A DNA stretch of 38,285 nucleotides from Acaryochloridaceae cyanobacterium RU_4_10 (GCA_012032135.1 JAAURS010000002.1:1-38285), one strand, 5' to 3'; positions 1 to 8,271 are shown, counted from the stretch's first letter. Notes: a model not told the origin generated them from the letters alone. Numbers and translations are program-made.

Positions 1-600
1 TGCGGGTATCGCCATCTGGGGTATGGACGGTTCGATGACCGTGCCAGGATTGTTTGTCGGTCGCAAACAGCACCATGCGGTTGAATAGGGGGGCGATCGC
101 ACGGATTCATTCATAGCTGATGTCCAAAGCTCTAAGTGACCGCCTTTTTCTTCTGTCCAATCAGGATTTAAGTATAAAAGTAAGTTGAGCCTTCGATACC
201 AAGGGTGAACGGGATGGGAACTGTTATCAATGTGTATGTTCAAGAAACTACTATCTGCCCCCTGAGCTAGTCCTGCTGCATAAAGCTGGCAATCCGGCAA
301 GAGATCTGGAATATCTGTAATTTGAGCAACAATATCCAGAAGGCGTCGAGAATGAAGATGTTTGAAGACAATTTCCTGAAAGATAGGATGAAATTTGCTC
401 AAGTCAGGATCTTGTGCTTTGTATTGCCGAAAATCTTTGAGTTTATCCATCTCTCCCATTTTGGGAAAGACCTGGAAAGCAGTTTTGGCAAAGTCTTCAT
501 CTAAAAAATTATCAATAATCAGGTGCCGATGCGGTTTAGCCTCAGCGAAGCGTTTGCGATATTTCTCAATCTGAGTTTCTAAAAAATTGTAATTGAGCAT
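1..600 (-). CDS. 2OG-Fe(II) oxygenase, 3' end off the window, frameshifted
   Basis: The protein begins MLNYNFLET, with AGGAG about 7 nt upstream of the ATG at 600. It resembles the 2OG-Fe(II) oxygenase / prolyl-4-hydroxylase-like family. It has the HxD iron-ligand pair in NIHIDNSSHPVHPW, then YRRLNLLLYLNPDW and GGHLELW. The frame then breaks near 85-100. One frame over it resumes as APLFNRMVLFATD and SWHGH, which supplies the distal iron-binding histidine. The break lies at a run of six G on the plus strand (88-93) joined to a GCGATCGC octamer, so one base is probably missing from the read. The arginine that binds 2-oxoglutarate would lie off the left edge. Substrate unknown. The adjacent glycosyltransferase suggests a role in surface glycan or glycoprotein modification, which is inference. 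Confidence 0.8.
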   Translation of the reverse strand, partial: MLNYNFLETQIEKYRKRFAEAKPHRHLIIDNFLDEDFAKTAFQVFPKMGEMDKLKDFRQYKAQDPDLSKFHPIFQEIVFKHLHSRRLLDIVAQITDIPDLLPDCQLYAAGLAQGADSSFLNIHIDNSSHPVHPWYRRLNLLLYLNPDWTEEKGGHLELWTSAMNESVRSPPYSTAWCCLRPTNNPGTVIEPSIPQMAIPA

Positions 601-687
601 TCCACTCTCCTTGGTAGCAGCAATATCTCCCGAGGGGCTATCCCACAATTGCTTCGATTCGCAGACGCTCCATATTTCCCACGCGGC

Positions 688-704
688 TGTGAATATTTTG
701 TGAA
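688..704 (-). promoter_or_regulatory. TGTGAA direct-repeat motif upstream of the 2OG oxygenase
   Basis: The plus strand reads TGTGAATATTTTGTGAA, two TGTGAA hexamers with an 11-bp period. It lies 88 nt upstream of the oxygenase start codon at 600. Near-identical 17-mers occur at 2046-2062 and 14249-14265, also upstream of minus-strand genes. A tandem hexamer with one helical turn per unit is typical of OmpR/PhoB-type binding sites. The binding protein is not known. Confidence 0.5.
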
Positions 705-719
705 CGCGATGTTGGAAGG

Positions 720-1925
720 CTAGCGTAGGGCCGTTGAACCCACAGAAGCATAGATATTGGAGAGGGTTTGGGCGATCGCACCCCAGGAATACCGCTCCTG
801 CGCTAAGCGTTGCCCATTATCCCCAAGGCGTCTGCGTTCCTCAGGTGCGTGTAGCAATTGCACAATTCCTGCCACCAAGGTATCTAATTCACCTTCAATG
901 ACCAAACCTGCTTGACTGTCGGCAATATCCGGTGAAATTTGAACTCCTGGCGTGACAACCACAGGTAGACCCGCAGCCATTGCCTCTGCTACGGCAACCC
1001 CAAAGTTCTCCGCATAGGATGGCAGCACGAATAGATCGGCCCCTTGCAATAGCAATGTTTTATCTGCTCCTGTCACAAAGCCCGTAAATGTGACACGCGA
1101 GGTTAACCCCAAAGAATCTACTAGATCAGTTAGTTCCTCAAGATATTGTTCGTCGCCAGAGCCTGCCAGGATGAGGTGACAGTCCAGTGCCTGAAGGCTT
1201 AACTGATACAATACCTGTAAGAGTAATTCAGGTCGTTTTTTGGGATGAATCCGAGACAGGAACAGAAGGATAGGTGTCTCAGATGGGATTTTGTAAAGTG
1301 CGTGGAGTTGTTGCTTGGCATCGGCTTGGGGGTGGGGGAGATCGACACCTAAGGGCAAGGTAAAGGTTTGGGTTTGAATGCCAAAATGCCGCACATCTTC
1401 GGCTTCTCCGTCTGAGGTGCAATGAATGGCAGCAGCACAGTTCAAGTTCTGCTGCTCGATCAAAAGGCTATACAGACGCTTTTTAAGCTGACTCTGGGCC
1501 AATGCCCACGGGGAAAGCTGGCCGATCGTCCGCACAATGTAGGGGATTTTCTGCCATCGGGCGATCGCACCCGCACAGGTGGAAGCATAGGAAAAAAGGT
1601 AGTGCGTTTCAACAAGATCGTAGTTTCTCAGGTGTTGCCAAAGCCATTTTGTTAGATCGGGCGAAAAAATAAAGGCTTTATCCTTTCCGACCGAAAAGCT
1701 ATCTTGTTTAGGGGTTGGAAATTGAGGAAAAAACCAGACCGGAACTCCCTCATACTCGATCCGTCGGTCAAACGGTATATCAAGCACCGTTGAACCAGCG
1801 TTATTAGTTGTGGCGATTTCCGCATCGACTCCGTGCGATCGCAATGCTCTGACCATGGCGAAAATGGCATGACTAGGACCGCCGCGCACCGACGCAACTG
1901 CTGGAATGACGTGAAGTACTTTCAT
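720..1925 (-). CDS. GT4 family glycosyltransferase
   Basis: Glycosyltransferase with a GT-B fold, expected to move a sugar from a nucleotide donor onto a glycan or lipid-linked acceptor at the cytoplasmic membrane. The N-terminal acceptor half starts MKVLHVIP and has the glycine-rich RGGPS loop. The C-terminal donor half carries SRIHPKKRPELLL and the EX7E-type motif in ENFGVAVAEAMAAGLPVVV. I prefer the ATG at 1925 because family members begin MKVLHVIP. An in-frame ATG at 1949 would add eight residues unlike the family. No strong Shine-Dalgarno is seen for either. The length of about 401 residues is normal. It lies downstream of one copy of the TGTGAA direct repeat. Donor and acceptor cannot be told from sequence. 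Confidence 0.88.
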   Translation of the reverse strand: MKVLHVIPAVASVRGGPSHAIFAMVRALRSHGVDAEIATTNNAGSTVLDIPFDRRIEYEGVPVWFFPQFPTPKQDSFSVGKDKAFIFSPDLTKWLWQHLRNYDLVETHYLFSYASTCAGAIARWQKIPYIVRTIGQLSPWALAQSQLKKRLYSLLIEQQNLNCAAAIHCTSDGEAEDVRHFGIQTQTFTLPLGVDLPHPQADAKQQLHALYKIPSETPILLFLSRIHPKKRPELLLQVLYQLSLQALDCHLILAGSGDEQYLEELTDLVDSLGLTSRVTFTGFVTGADKTLLLQGADLFVLPSYAENFGVAVAEAMAAGLPVVVTPGVQISPDIADSQAGLVIEGELDTLVAGIVQLLHAPEERRRLGDNGQRLAQERYSWGAIAQTLSNIYASVGSTALR

Positions 1926-2045
1926 TCTTAGGTCTTTTGCCACTTGCAATCAGAATATTGAGATCCCCCAAGTTTTAGCAGGGTGGCATTGGCACGATCG
2001 ACATTCGGCAAACTATCCTGCTATGTTGTATTTTCTTCACAAAGC

Positions 2046-2062
2046 TGTGAATTTTTTGTGAA
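2046..2062 (-). promoter_or_regulatory. TGTGAA direct-repeat motif upstream of the GT4 gene
   Basis: The plus strand reads TGTGAATTTTTTGTGAA, 121 nt upstream of the preferred GT4 start at 1925. It differs from the other two copies only in the central bases. An additional inverted TTCACA hexamer at 2036-2041 sits four bases before it, so this site has three half-sites. It fills the otherwise featureless gap between the GT4 gene and the MFS remnant. Confidence 0.5.
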
Positions 2063-2080
2063 TACGAATTGTTGCTGGTA

Positions 2081-2178
2081 TTAAGTCGTGCGGCTGCGGG
2101 TAAGGTTGCGCACTTGGGATTTAAAGAACGCAAACCCCAACGCAATCCTGGTTAAAATACCCCCAGTCAGCCCATAGA
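2081..2178 (-). pseudogene. C-terminal remnant of a second MFS transporter copy
   Basis: Read on minus, this stretch encodes YGLTGGILTRIALGF then AFFKSQVRNLTRSR and a TAA stop at 2081-2083. It is a diverged copy of the C-terminus of the MFS transporter encoded at 2809-4019, which reads YALTGGILVIIALGF then AVFKSQVRSLTRSR. No start codon or further MFS sequence lies upstream; instead it abuts the porin stop codon 9 nt away. It is therefore the tail of a lost tandem copy. Similarity was judged by eye over about 30 residues. Confidence 0.7.
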
Positions 2179-2186
2179 CTTGATTT

Positions 2187-2783
2187 TTAGAAAGAAAACA
2201 CAGCTCGCAATGTACCCGTAACAATAGTACTATTACTACTCTGGTTTGCAGGATTGGTAATCACTTGCAGGATTGGGGTGATTCGCAAATTTTCACTAAT
2301 CGGAATATTATAAAATGCCTCAAAGTTAGTTTGACTAGCATTGCCGACTTCTTTTAGTAGGAACGGTTGAGCGATCCCAATTCCCGCCAGATCGCTTTTG
2401 GTGAATAAATCTTGGAATGCGATGCCAGCCGACCAATATTGGGGACGAATATCGCCAAGGATTGTATTGGGATAAAAGCCATAACCATAACGGACAAATA
2501 AGCCGACTTGAGGAGAAATTGCCACTTCTATGTTGACTCCGAATACTTGAAATTTGCTCCCGAGCAGTTCGCCACCGCTGTATTGTAAGCGCATTGCGAT
2601 CGTTGTCGTGGATACTATCTCCTCCATGAACCTGACCCGTAATTATTTTTTGCCTTCCAAGAATGTGGGTTTAAGATCTGAAGGTTGCTGAATATCTATC
2701 GACTGGATTGGTTTGTTTGCTCGAACGGGAGTTAATTGGAGACCATTGAAAATAACAGATGCAATCGGGAAAGCGATTCTCAT
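2187..2783 (-). pseudogene. Decayed or truncated cyanobacterial outer-membrane porin
   Basis: The downstream part, from about 2594 to the stop at 2187, matches the C-terminus of cyanobacterial iron-uptake/OprB-like porins: QYWSAGIAF, GNASQTNFEAFYN, ITPILQVITNP, TGTLRAVFSF, with the terminal phenylalanine expected of a beta-barrel protein. Upstream, an ATG at 2783 opens a signal-like leader (MRIAFPIASVIFNG... TPVRA) that stops at a TAA at 2643-2645. Between them another frame reads ITGQVHGGDS, which looks like porin sequence, so at least two frame changes are needed to join the parts. The SLH domain and most of the barrel are absent; full-length family members exceed 500 residues. This is a relic or a badly damaged short paralogue. 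The 146-residue ORF from 2627 alone is unlikely to make a working pore. Confidence 0.65.
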
Positions 2784-2808
2784 TCCGAAGTTCCACTCAA
2801 GCTTAAGT

Positions 2809-4019
2809 TTAGACAGCGCGAGAACGAGTTAAACTACGCACCTGAGACTTGAAAACGGCAAATCCCAAAGCAATGATAACTAGAATGCCGCCAGTGAGAG
2901 CGTAGGTGCCACTTAAGCCCATTGTTTTGGTGAGCGGCTGGGTCACGATCGGCGATAAAAATTGCCCCAAAAACATCGCTGTCGAAAGGCCGCCCAATGC
3001 TCTACCTCGTAGGTTGTCAGGAACCGCAGAACTAAGCCACACTGACATATTCGGCATGATAATTCCTGACCCTATCCCTGAAATTGCTAATCCGACGAGC
3101 ACCTGTGCCCAGTTTGATGATTGGCCGATTAACAGATAGCCAATCCCCATCAATCCGAAGATAATTGGTAGAAAAGTGACAAATTCCAGCCGTTGTTTGA
3201 GCTTGCCATAGGTGACAGAGCGATCGCCGCAAATAACGTGCTAAGCGCAATTGCCATCCCACTTTGAGAAGGCAAAGCTTTGACTAAATCATCGAGAAAA
3301 AAGGGTAATTGTACGGGAATTAGATAAAAAGCAATTTGACTGAGCGTTGTCAATCCATACACGATTATCATCACGCCGATAGGTATAGATTGACCGATTA
3401 AATCGGTTCCAAATCCTAAATTCGGCTGAGCAGTATTGCTCCGATCGGGTTCGACAATAAATGCAAAAACTAATAACGCGATCGGCCATGCCAGCAGGTA
3501 AATACCAAAGGGATAATGCCAATTTTGTTGAGCGAGTGCGCCGCCCAGTGTCAGGAATACCACGCCCCCCAACCCCATAAATCCCGCCTGTAATCCCATA
3601 AATGCCGCCCGTGCGGGGCCGCCATAATAATCGGCAATTAGGGTAGTCGCACTCACCATCACTCCAGCAACAGCAAAGCCGAGTAATGCTCTTCCGACTA
3701 GAATTGCGGGTAAATTGTCTAAGAATAGACCAGAACTGCCTGCAAAACCGTACAAGATAGCAGTAATGAGTAACAGCGGTTTGCGTCCGAACCGATCGAC
3801 GATAATCCCTGCGATCGGCGAACCCATGACGATAAATAATGCGGGTAATGTGATTACTAATTTAACCAGAGTTGTCCGAAGATCGGGGTCGGCGATCGCA
3901 CTTTCAAATTGTTGTTTCATCGCTGGGAGTGATGGTGAAACGGTGGCACCAGCCATCACCGTCAGGCTACTGGCGAGTAACAGCGTTAATTTAGTCGTCC
4001 AAGAATTTGGATTTTGCAT
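2809..4019 (-). CDS. MFS transporter (DHA1-like), one frameshift
   Basis: Major facilitator transporter, probably a drug or metabolite exporter of the inner membrane. The N-terminal half has many hydrophobic segments and motif A, GIIVDRFGRKPLL, in the loop after helix 2. The frame breaks near 3219. Up to there it reads LSTLFAAIA, and one frame over it continues SVTYGKLKQRLEF to the end at 2809. The break abuts a GCGATCGC octamer at 3220-3227; restoring one base there gives an uninterrupted protein of about 403 residues, the usual MFS size. It is the last intact-looking member of the minus-strand operon that starts at 7030, next to a flavodoxin and an SDR, so export of a toxic organic compound is plausible. 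A truncated second copy of its C-terminus lies at 2081-2178. Confidence 0.85.
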
Positions 4020-4058
4020 TGGTTAAGACATCTGAGATTTTTGTGTTGCCGGGGGGAT

Positions 4059-4646
4059 CTATTTCTGCCAACGCTGGGTCGCTGTCGCAATTCTCTGGCC
4101 GTATAGTTCGCAAGATAGTCGATCGCCTGCATCGAGTTCTACCGTTTTTGTCCCCGTAAAATCAGGCACAGCTTGTCCCATCACCCCAGTATAAGAACCC
4201 AATCGATTGACCCCACTGGGTTGAGACATTTCACCCGCACCCACCCAAATCATTGAATGTTGGGCAGCATTAATTGCCAAATAAATCAGCGTTCCTTGCT
4301 TATCACCACTCAGACCGCCAGAATGAGTGAAACCACCCGCAATTTTATCTTTCCAAAGCTGTTGTGCCCAGGCACTGCTGGCACCATCTACAAATGCTTT
4401 GAATTGAGCGGCAACGCCACCCATATAAGTTGGCGAACCAAACACGATCGCATCGGCACTATTCAAAGTAGCCATCATTGCTTCATCTTTCCAGCGACCA
4501 TTGATGATTTGTTCGCCAGTAATGCGGAGTAATTTGGCTTTTGTGTCGGGAATTATTTGAGTACCTGTGGCGATCGCCTCTGCCATCAGATGGGTGTGTC
4601 CTGTTCCAGAAAAGTAGCCAATTGCAATATTTATCATAACTTTCAT
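4059..4646 (-). CDS. Flavodoxin-family / WrbA-like NAD(P)H:quinone oxidoreductase
   Basis: FMN-binding flavodoxin-fold protein of about 195 residues. The phosphate-binding loop is YFSGTGHTHLMAEAI, followed by the flavin-contacting loops FGSPTYMGGVAAQFKAFVD and GGFTHSGGLSGDK. The spacing is that of WrbA-like and NADPH-dependent FMN reductases, which reduce quinones by two electrons in the cytoplasm. Start is ambiguous: ATG at 4646 gives MKVMINIAIGYF, while ATG at 4637 gives MINIAIGYF, closer to the family; neither has a clear ribosome-binding site. It lies between the SDR and MFS genes in the operon facing the HxlR regulator, and HxlR proteins often control quinone or aldehyde reductases. Exact substrate unknown. 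Confidence 0.85.
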   Translation of the reverse strand: MKVMINIAIGYFSGTGHTHLMAEAIATGTQIIPDTKAKLLRITGEQIINGRWKDEAMMATLNSADAIVFGSPTYMGGVAAQFKAFVDGASSAWAQQLWKDKIAGGFTHSGGLSGDKQGTLIYLAINAAQHSMIWVGAGEMSQPSGVNRLGSYTGVMGQAVPDFTGTKTVELDAGDRLSCELYGQRIATATQRWQK

Positions 4647-4676
4647 TTCAATTGAATCGGATTATCGATAGAATAA

Positions 4677-5411
4677 CTACAAAATGCCACCATTGACTTG
4701 TAGATTTTGTCCGGTCATCCAGTGAGCGTCATTACCGACTAAAAATGCCACCACATCAGCAATGTCTGCGGGTTGTCCCAAGCGTCCGAGGGGGGTTTGT
4801 TGAATGAGATGGTCGATCGCCGATTGTGGCAAAATCAATCCATCAGTTTCAGTAACGCCGGGAGATACTACATTCACAGTCACCTGACGCTGCCCGATCT
4901 CTTTAGCCAATGCGAAAGCAAATTGTTCGCCTGCTGCTTTACTGGCTGCATACAAGCCACCCGTAATTCGAGGCTGTTTGGTAGCTCCAGTGGAAAACTG
5001 GACGATCCGTCCGCCATCTTTGACGCAATTAGCGGCTGCTTGCAACATATACACGGCACCTTTAACGTTCACTGAAAATACTTTGTCAACATCTTCATCG
5101 GTTAGCTCGGTATGAAGTTTATAAGCTGCTGCACCTGCTACATTTATGACAATATCGACTACTCCCAACTGCTTCTCTGTTTCGTTAAATAATCGGGTCA
5201 CATCGGCTTTGTTGGCTACACTACCTTGGATGGCAATCGCTCGTCCGCCGTTGGTAATAATTTCCTTCACTACAGCTTCGGCTTTGTCTGGCGAAGCAAC
5301 ATAGTTAACTGCTACGGCTGCTCCATCTCGTCCTAATCGCAAGGCGATCTCTTTACCAATTCCCCGCGATGAAGCGGTAACGATCGCTACTTTTCCAGTT
5401 AATGCTGTCAT
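4677..5411 (-). CDS. Short-chain dehydrogenase/reductase (SDR)
   Basis: Classical NAD(P)-dependent SDR of about 244 residues. The cofactor loop is TASSRGIGKEIA, with serine where the second glycine of TGxxxGIG usually stands. The NNAG-like motif is NVAGAAA, the catalytic motif is YAASKAAG, and the C-terminus DAHWMTGQNLQVNGG is the usual SDR ending. I prefer ATG at 5411 (MTALTGKVAIVTA) because GAGGA lies 7 nt before it. The upstream ATG at 5420 sits directly on that GAGGA. An oxidoreductase of alcohols, ketones or quinones is expected; the exact substrate cannot be read from sequence. It is part of the HxlR-linked operon and probably co-transcribed with the flavodoxin 30 nt downstream. Confidence 0.88.
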   Translation of the reverse strand: MTALTGKVAIVTASSRGIGKEIALRLGRDGAAVAVNYVASPDKAEAVVKEIITNGGRAIAIQGSVANKADVTRLFNETEKQLGVVDIVINVAGAAAYKLHTELTDEDVDKVFSVNVKGAVYMLQAAANCVKDGGRIVQFSTGATKQPRITGGLYAASKAAGEQFAFALAKEIGQRQVTVNVVSPGVTETDGLILPQSAIDHLIQQTPLGRLGQPADIADVVAFLVGNDAHWMTGQNLQVNGGIL

Positions 5412-5471
5412 TGTTTTCATCCTCGGTAGAGTTTGTTTGCGCTGATGTTGTCATCATTCGAGCACTGCTAT

Positions 5472-5983
5472 TCAATCAACAAGTTTTAAATCGCCAATGG
5501 TCCGATCCTCCTGATTCTTTGGCGACACCAATAACCCCCAACTCGCAAAGGTTAGTGCTGCGATCGCCAATCCTGTTCTAAGCCAGTGCCAAGTTGCCCA
5601 AGTATGGATAGCATTGCCAATTTGAGGAAGTGCGATCGCTCGAGTTAAAAATTCGGCATTGGCTCCGGCAAAGTAGATCGGATAGGTAATGGTGCAAGCA
5701 AAAATGAAAATCAAGCTCAGTCCTAAAGGGATTCGGCTCGTTGGTCGCAGTTTCCAAGCAGTGCCGAAGGCGGCGATCGTGAGCAGTAAAGCGACTATAT
5801 TCAATGGCACCATTAAGGCTGGAAAACGAAAAAATGATCGTTCATCCAATTGAGAAAAACATCTGGCTGCACTGCTTGCCAAAATCTGACGACTACAAAA
5901 GCAATGAATAGGAAGGCTCCAGAGAAGAGACTGAGAGCAATCACAGACAATAGATTTAGGATTCTGGAAAGATTTATCATCAT
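5472..5983 (-). CDS. DUF1772-type integral membrane protein, frameshifted
   Basis: A small membrane protein. From ATG at 5983 (MMINLSRILNLL) it has a hydrophobic N-terminal helix, then VVRFWQAVQPDVFLNWMNDHFF. The frame breaks in a run of six A on the plus strand (5829-5834). Restoring one base joins it to RFPALMVPLNIVALLL and three further hydrophobic stretches ending at 5472. The repaired product is about 170 residues with four predicted membrane helices, matching the DUF1772 / anthrone-oxygenase-like family. Those proteins often sit beside SDRs and flavin reductases, as here. Function is not established. Left unrepaired, the downstream part would be a 136-residue ORF with an implausible N-terminus. 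Confidence 0.7.
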
Positions 5984-5994
5984 GTCAATCTCAT

Positions 5995-6381
5995 CTAAAG
6001 TAGAGTACGTTCTGGCTCAGAAAGCGTGACTTGGACAGTAATTTTGCCGTCATTAAGAAGCCACGGACGAATCGTAAAAGTCCTTGCACCACTTCGATGC
6101 ATCGGATCGGCTTGAGCAATTTGATGTGCTTCCTCAACTGAATGTGCGCGGTAGATTAGCAATCCATCGCCTTCAAAATATTGACCATCATCTGTCCAAA
6201 GTGGGCCTGCACCAAACAAAGTATTTTTATTTTCCAGTTCACATAAATAAGCTCGATGATCTGGCAGATTTTGTTTGACAGCATCTAGGCTTTGGGCAAT
6301 GGAGGTTACGACATAAAGCTGCATACGCAAAGATGGAGCAGATGTTTCAATAATTTTGGCAGATTCAACGCGATCGCCCAT
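5995..6381 (-). CDS. YciI-family protein
   Basis: About 128 residues with a single YciI-like domain, a dimeric ferredoxin-like fold. Visible family marks are PDHRAYL with the conserved histidine, GAGPLWTDDGQYFEGDGLLIYRA, and ADPMHRSGARTFTIRPW with the conserved aspartate. In studied members the His/Asp pair forms an active-site cleft, and some are dehydrochlorinases or degrade chlorinated aromatics; most have no known reaction. AGGAGA lies about 8 nt before the ATG at 6381, which sets the start. The gene follows the isochorismatase-like gene by 58 nt and precedes the DUF1772 gene by 11 nt, so it belongs to the HxlR-linked operon. A role in handling aromatic or quinone compounds is inferred from that context only. 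Confidence 0.82.
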   Translation of the reverse strand: MGDRVESAKIIETSAPSLRMQLYVVTSIAQSLDAVKQNLPDHRAYLCELENKNTLFGAGPLWTDDGQYFEGDGLLIYRAHSVEEAHQIAQADPMHRSGARTFTIRPWLLNDGKITVQVTLSEPERTLL

Positions 6382-6439
6382 GATTATTTCTCCTTAATTG
6401 ACCAAATGGTTGTAACTCGATTTTGCTTGCTCTAGTCGA

Positions 6440-7030
6440 TCAAGCAGCAATTGTTGGGAGCACATGCTGGAAGAGGACTTGAATCAATTGGCTACCCGCA
6501 GGCGTACTCCAATCCTGTGCTAATTCAGCAATAATCGAATCCGTTGCAGTCAAAATCGTTCCAGCATTTTCCATCCGGTGGCGAGATACTTCTTCGGCAA
6601 GTTCGGAAGGAGATCCGCAAGCATCCATCACAGCTTGGACGGTATAGCCAGCAGCGATCGCACTCAGAGCTGGATAAACCACACAAACACTGGTTGTCAC
6701 CCCAGCCATAATCAGATTTTTCTTGCCTGTCGCGGCAACGGCTGCGCTGAAGTTGGGATCGTTCCAGGCATTGACAATCCCTGCTCGCTGAATACGCGCC
6801 TCAAATGCTTCGGGTAGAATTTCTTGCAACTCAGGCAGTAAAGAACCTTGGACGTTGGTTTCCTGACTGCTCGTGAGCACAACGGGCATGTTCAGGATTT
6901 TGGCGGTTTTGGCGAGGGCGATCGCATTTTGCTTCACTACTTCGTAGGGAATATTTTTGACCAACTGCATTGTGCCGACTTGGTGATCGATTAAGAGGAG
7001 AGCAGAATCTTGGGATGTAAAAATAGTCAT
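6440..7030 (-). CDS. Isochorismatase-family (YcaC-like) hydrolase
   Basis: Cysteine hydrolase of about 196 residues. It has the first catalytic aspartate in LLIDHQVGTMQL, the family strand VVLTSSQE, and the nucleophile cysteine in MAGVTTSVCVVYPALSA. The length and the PxxxxRxGIVNAWNDPNF segment suit the YcaC-like subgroup, whose physiological substrates are unknown. AGGAGA lies 8 nt before the ATG at 7030. It is the first gene of the minus-strand operon and faces the HxlR regulator gene across 142 nt, so it is probably the most directly controlled gene. The operon also encodes YciI, DUF1772, SDR, flavodoxin and MFS proteins. Confidence 0.88.
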   Translation of the reverse strand: MTIFTSQDSALLLIDHQVGTMQLVKNIPYEVVKQNAIALAKTAKILNMPVVLTSSQETNVQGSLLPELQEILPEAFEARIQRAGIVNAWNDPNFSAAVAATGKKNLIMAGVTTSVCVVYPALSAIAAGYTVQAVMDACGSPSELAEEVSRHRMENAGTILTATDSIIAELAQDWSTPAGSQLIQVLFQHVLPTIAA

Positions 7031-7120
7031 TGCGTTTGTCTCCTATTTGTTTAAAGTCGGTTGACATTACCTCGAACTTCAATGTATTGATTATCTAGCT
7101 GAAGCCTTCAATATGACAAG

Positions 7121-7155
7121 TACGTACAAAAAAATGCTATACATACAAAAATGTG
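7121..7155. promoter_or_regulatory. Candidate HxlR operator, tandem direct repeat
   Basis: The gap between the divergent HxlR and hydrolase genes holds TACGTACAAAAAAATG at 7121-7136 and TACATACAAAAATGTG at 7140-7155. They share TAC-R-TACAAAAA and lie 19 bp apart, close to two helical turns. The first copy contains the perfect palindrome GTACGTAC when read with the preceding G. The site lies 18-52 nt before the HxlR start codon, where autoregulation would be expected. Binding by the adjacent HxlR protein is inferred from position. Confidence 0.5.
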
Positions 7156-7172
7156 CGTAAGGGAAATAGTTT

Positions 7173-7562
7173 ATGAATTCATCGAGTCAAGGTAATCCTC
7201 CGACCAATATTCTGGATTTCCACCCCCATCTGCGCCAAACCCTAGATTTGGTAGCGGATAAATGGGTAGTAGCAGTGTTATATATTTTGTCTAGCGGAAC
7301 GAAGCGTTATGGCGAGTTGCAGCGCGAAATCGGCGACATTTCGCAGCGGATGTTAACTCGAACGTTGCGCGATTTAGAACGTAATGGGCTCGTCCAACGT
7401 AAGGTGTATCCAGTAGTACCGCCAATGGTGGAGTATTCTTTGACAATCTTAGGAGAAACGATCAATGGAGTCCTCAAGTCGGTTTGCGAGTGGTCAACCG
7501 AGAATTTCGATGCCGTGGAAGCAGCGAGAGCTGAGTACGATCGCTCTCAAGGTCGTCAATGA
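7173..7562 (+). CDS. HxlR-family winged-helix transcriptional regulator
   Basis: About 129 residues with a single HxlR domain: LDLVADKWVVAVLYILSSG opens the winged helix, RYGELQREIGDISQRMLTRTLRDLERNGLVQR is the recognition region, and VVPPMVEYSLTILGET is the wing and following strand. The usual cysteine near the N-terminus of redox-sensing members is not evident; a cysteine occurs late, in KSVCEWS. AAGGGA lies before the ATG at 7173. Family members often repress or activate a divergent operon in response to quinones, aldehydes or disulfide stress. Here the divergent operon holds a flavodoxin, an SDR and an exporter, which fits that role. The ligand is unknown. Confidence 0.9.
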   Translation: MNSSSQGNPPTNILDFHPHLRQTLDLVADKWVVAVLYILSSGTKRYGELQREIGDISQRMLTRTLRDLERNGLVQRKVYPVVPPMVEYSLTILGETINGVLKSVCEWSTENFDAVEAARAEYDRSQGRQ

Positions 7563-7572
7563 TTCTGCAATT

Positions 7573-8271
7573 TCATTTGGAAACCACTTCTAGAGGGGGC
7601 GTAAACATCTTTTTCACGGCACCGCAGATCGGACAATGCCAGTCATCTGGAATATCTTCAAATGCCGTACCGGGAGCAATACCAGAATCTGGATCGCCTG
7701 CCGCAGGGTCGTAAATCACGCTGCACTGTTTGCAGATCCACTTTTGGGTTGCTTGCTTTTCAGGGGCAATGCCGCCATTGAGAACCGTAAGCGCCTCAGT
7801 ATAGAGATCGGCATGATGATGTTCGATAGGCGTTAGGAGTCCAAATCGATGGGCAGCTTGGCGAAAGGTTCGCGCATGGGTCGCAGATTCTTCGCTTTGG
7901 GCTTGGAATTCTGCTGCTGCCGCTCGATCGCGCTCTGCGATCGCCATTTCGGTAAACTCAGGATACATGGTGGTGTATTCGTAGGTTTCACCCTCGATCG
8001 CTAGGGCTAAACATTGGGCAACGATCGCTTTTTTCTGTGCTTCAGAGAGTGCTACGGGGTCTGCGATAACCAGTTCGGGATGCAGTAGGGTGAAATGGGC
8101 AAAAGCGTGGGCAGTCTCCTGCTCAGCGGTTTCTTTAAAGAGTTTGGCAATGTCAGTAAAACCTAACTTGCGCGTAACATCTGCAAAAAAGAGATACTTG
8201 CGGTTGGCGATCGCTTCGCCACTAAAGGCAGTAACTAGATTCTGAAATGTTGTAGCTTTGGATAAGTCCAT
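7573..8271 (-). CDS. Rubrerythrin
   Basis: Non-haem iron peroxidase of about 232 residues that reduces hydrogen peroxide in the cytoplasm. The N-terminal four-helix ferritin-like domain (about 1-150) shows the di-iron ligands in [43 protein letters not shown] and [11 protein letters not shown]. The C-terminal rubredoxin domain (about 175-225) has the two Cys pairs CKQC and CPIC with [25 protein letters not shown] between them. A purine-rich AGAGG lies before the ATG at 8271. It converges with the HxlR gene and faces the AraC-type gene across 208 nt. Its placement beside a stress regulon fits oxidative-stress defence. Confidence 0.95.
   Translation of the reverse strand: MDLSKATTFQNLVTAFSGEAIANRKYLFFADVTRKLGFTDIAKLFKETAEQETAHAFAHFTLLHPELVIADPVALSEAQKKAIVAQCLALAIEGETYEYTTMYPEFTEMAIAERDRAAAAEFQAQSEESATHARTFRQAAHRFGLLTPIEHHHADLYTEALTVLNGGIAPEKQATQKWICKQCSVIYDPAAGDPDSGIAPGTAFEDIPDDWHCPICGAVKKMFTPPLEVVSK

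Noticed and set aside
322-504. 60-residue plus-strand open frame
   Set aside because: It lies opposite the 2OG oxygenase gene, which has clear family motifs in its own frame; the plus product has no recognisable feature.
2036-2062. CRP/cAMP-receptor site
   Set aside because: TGTGA-N6-TCACA is not present; the hexamers are direct repeats in all three copies, with only one extra inverted half-site at 2036.
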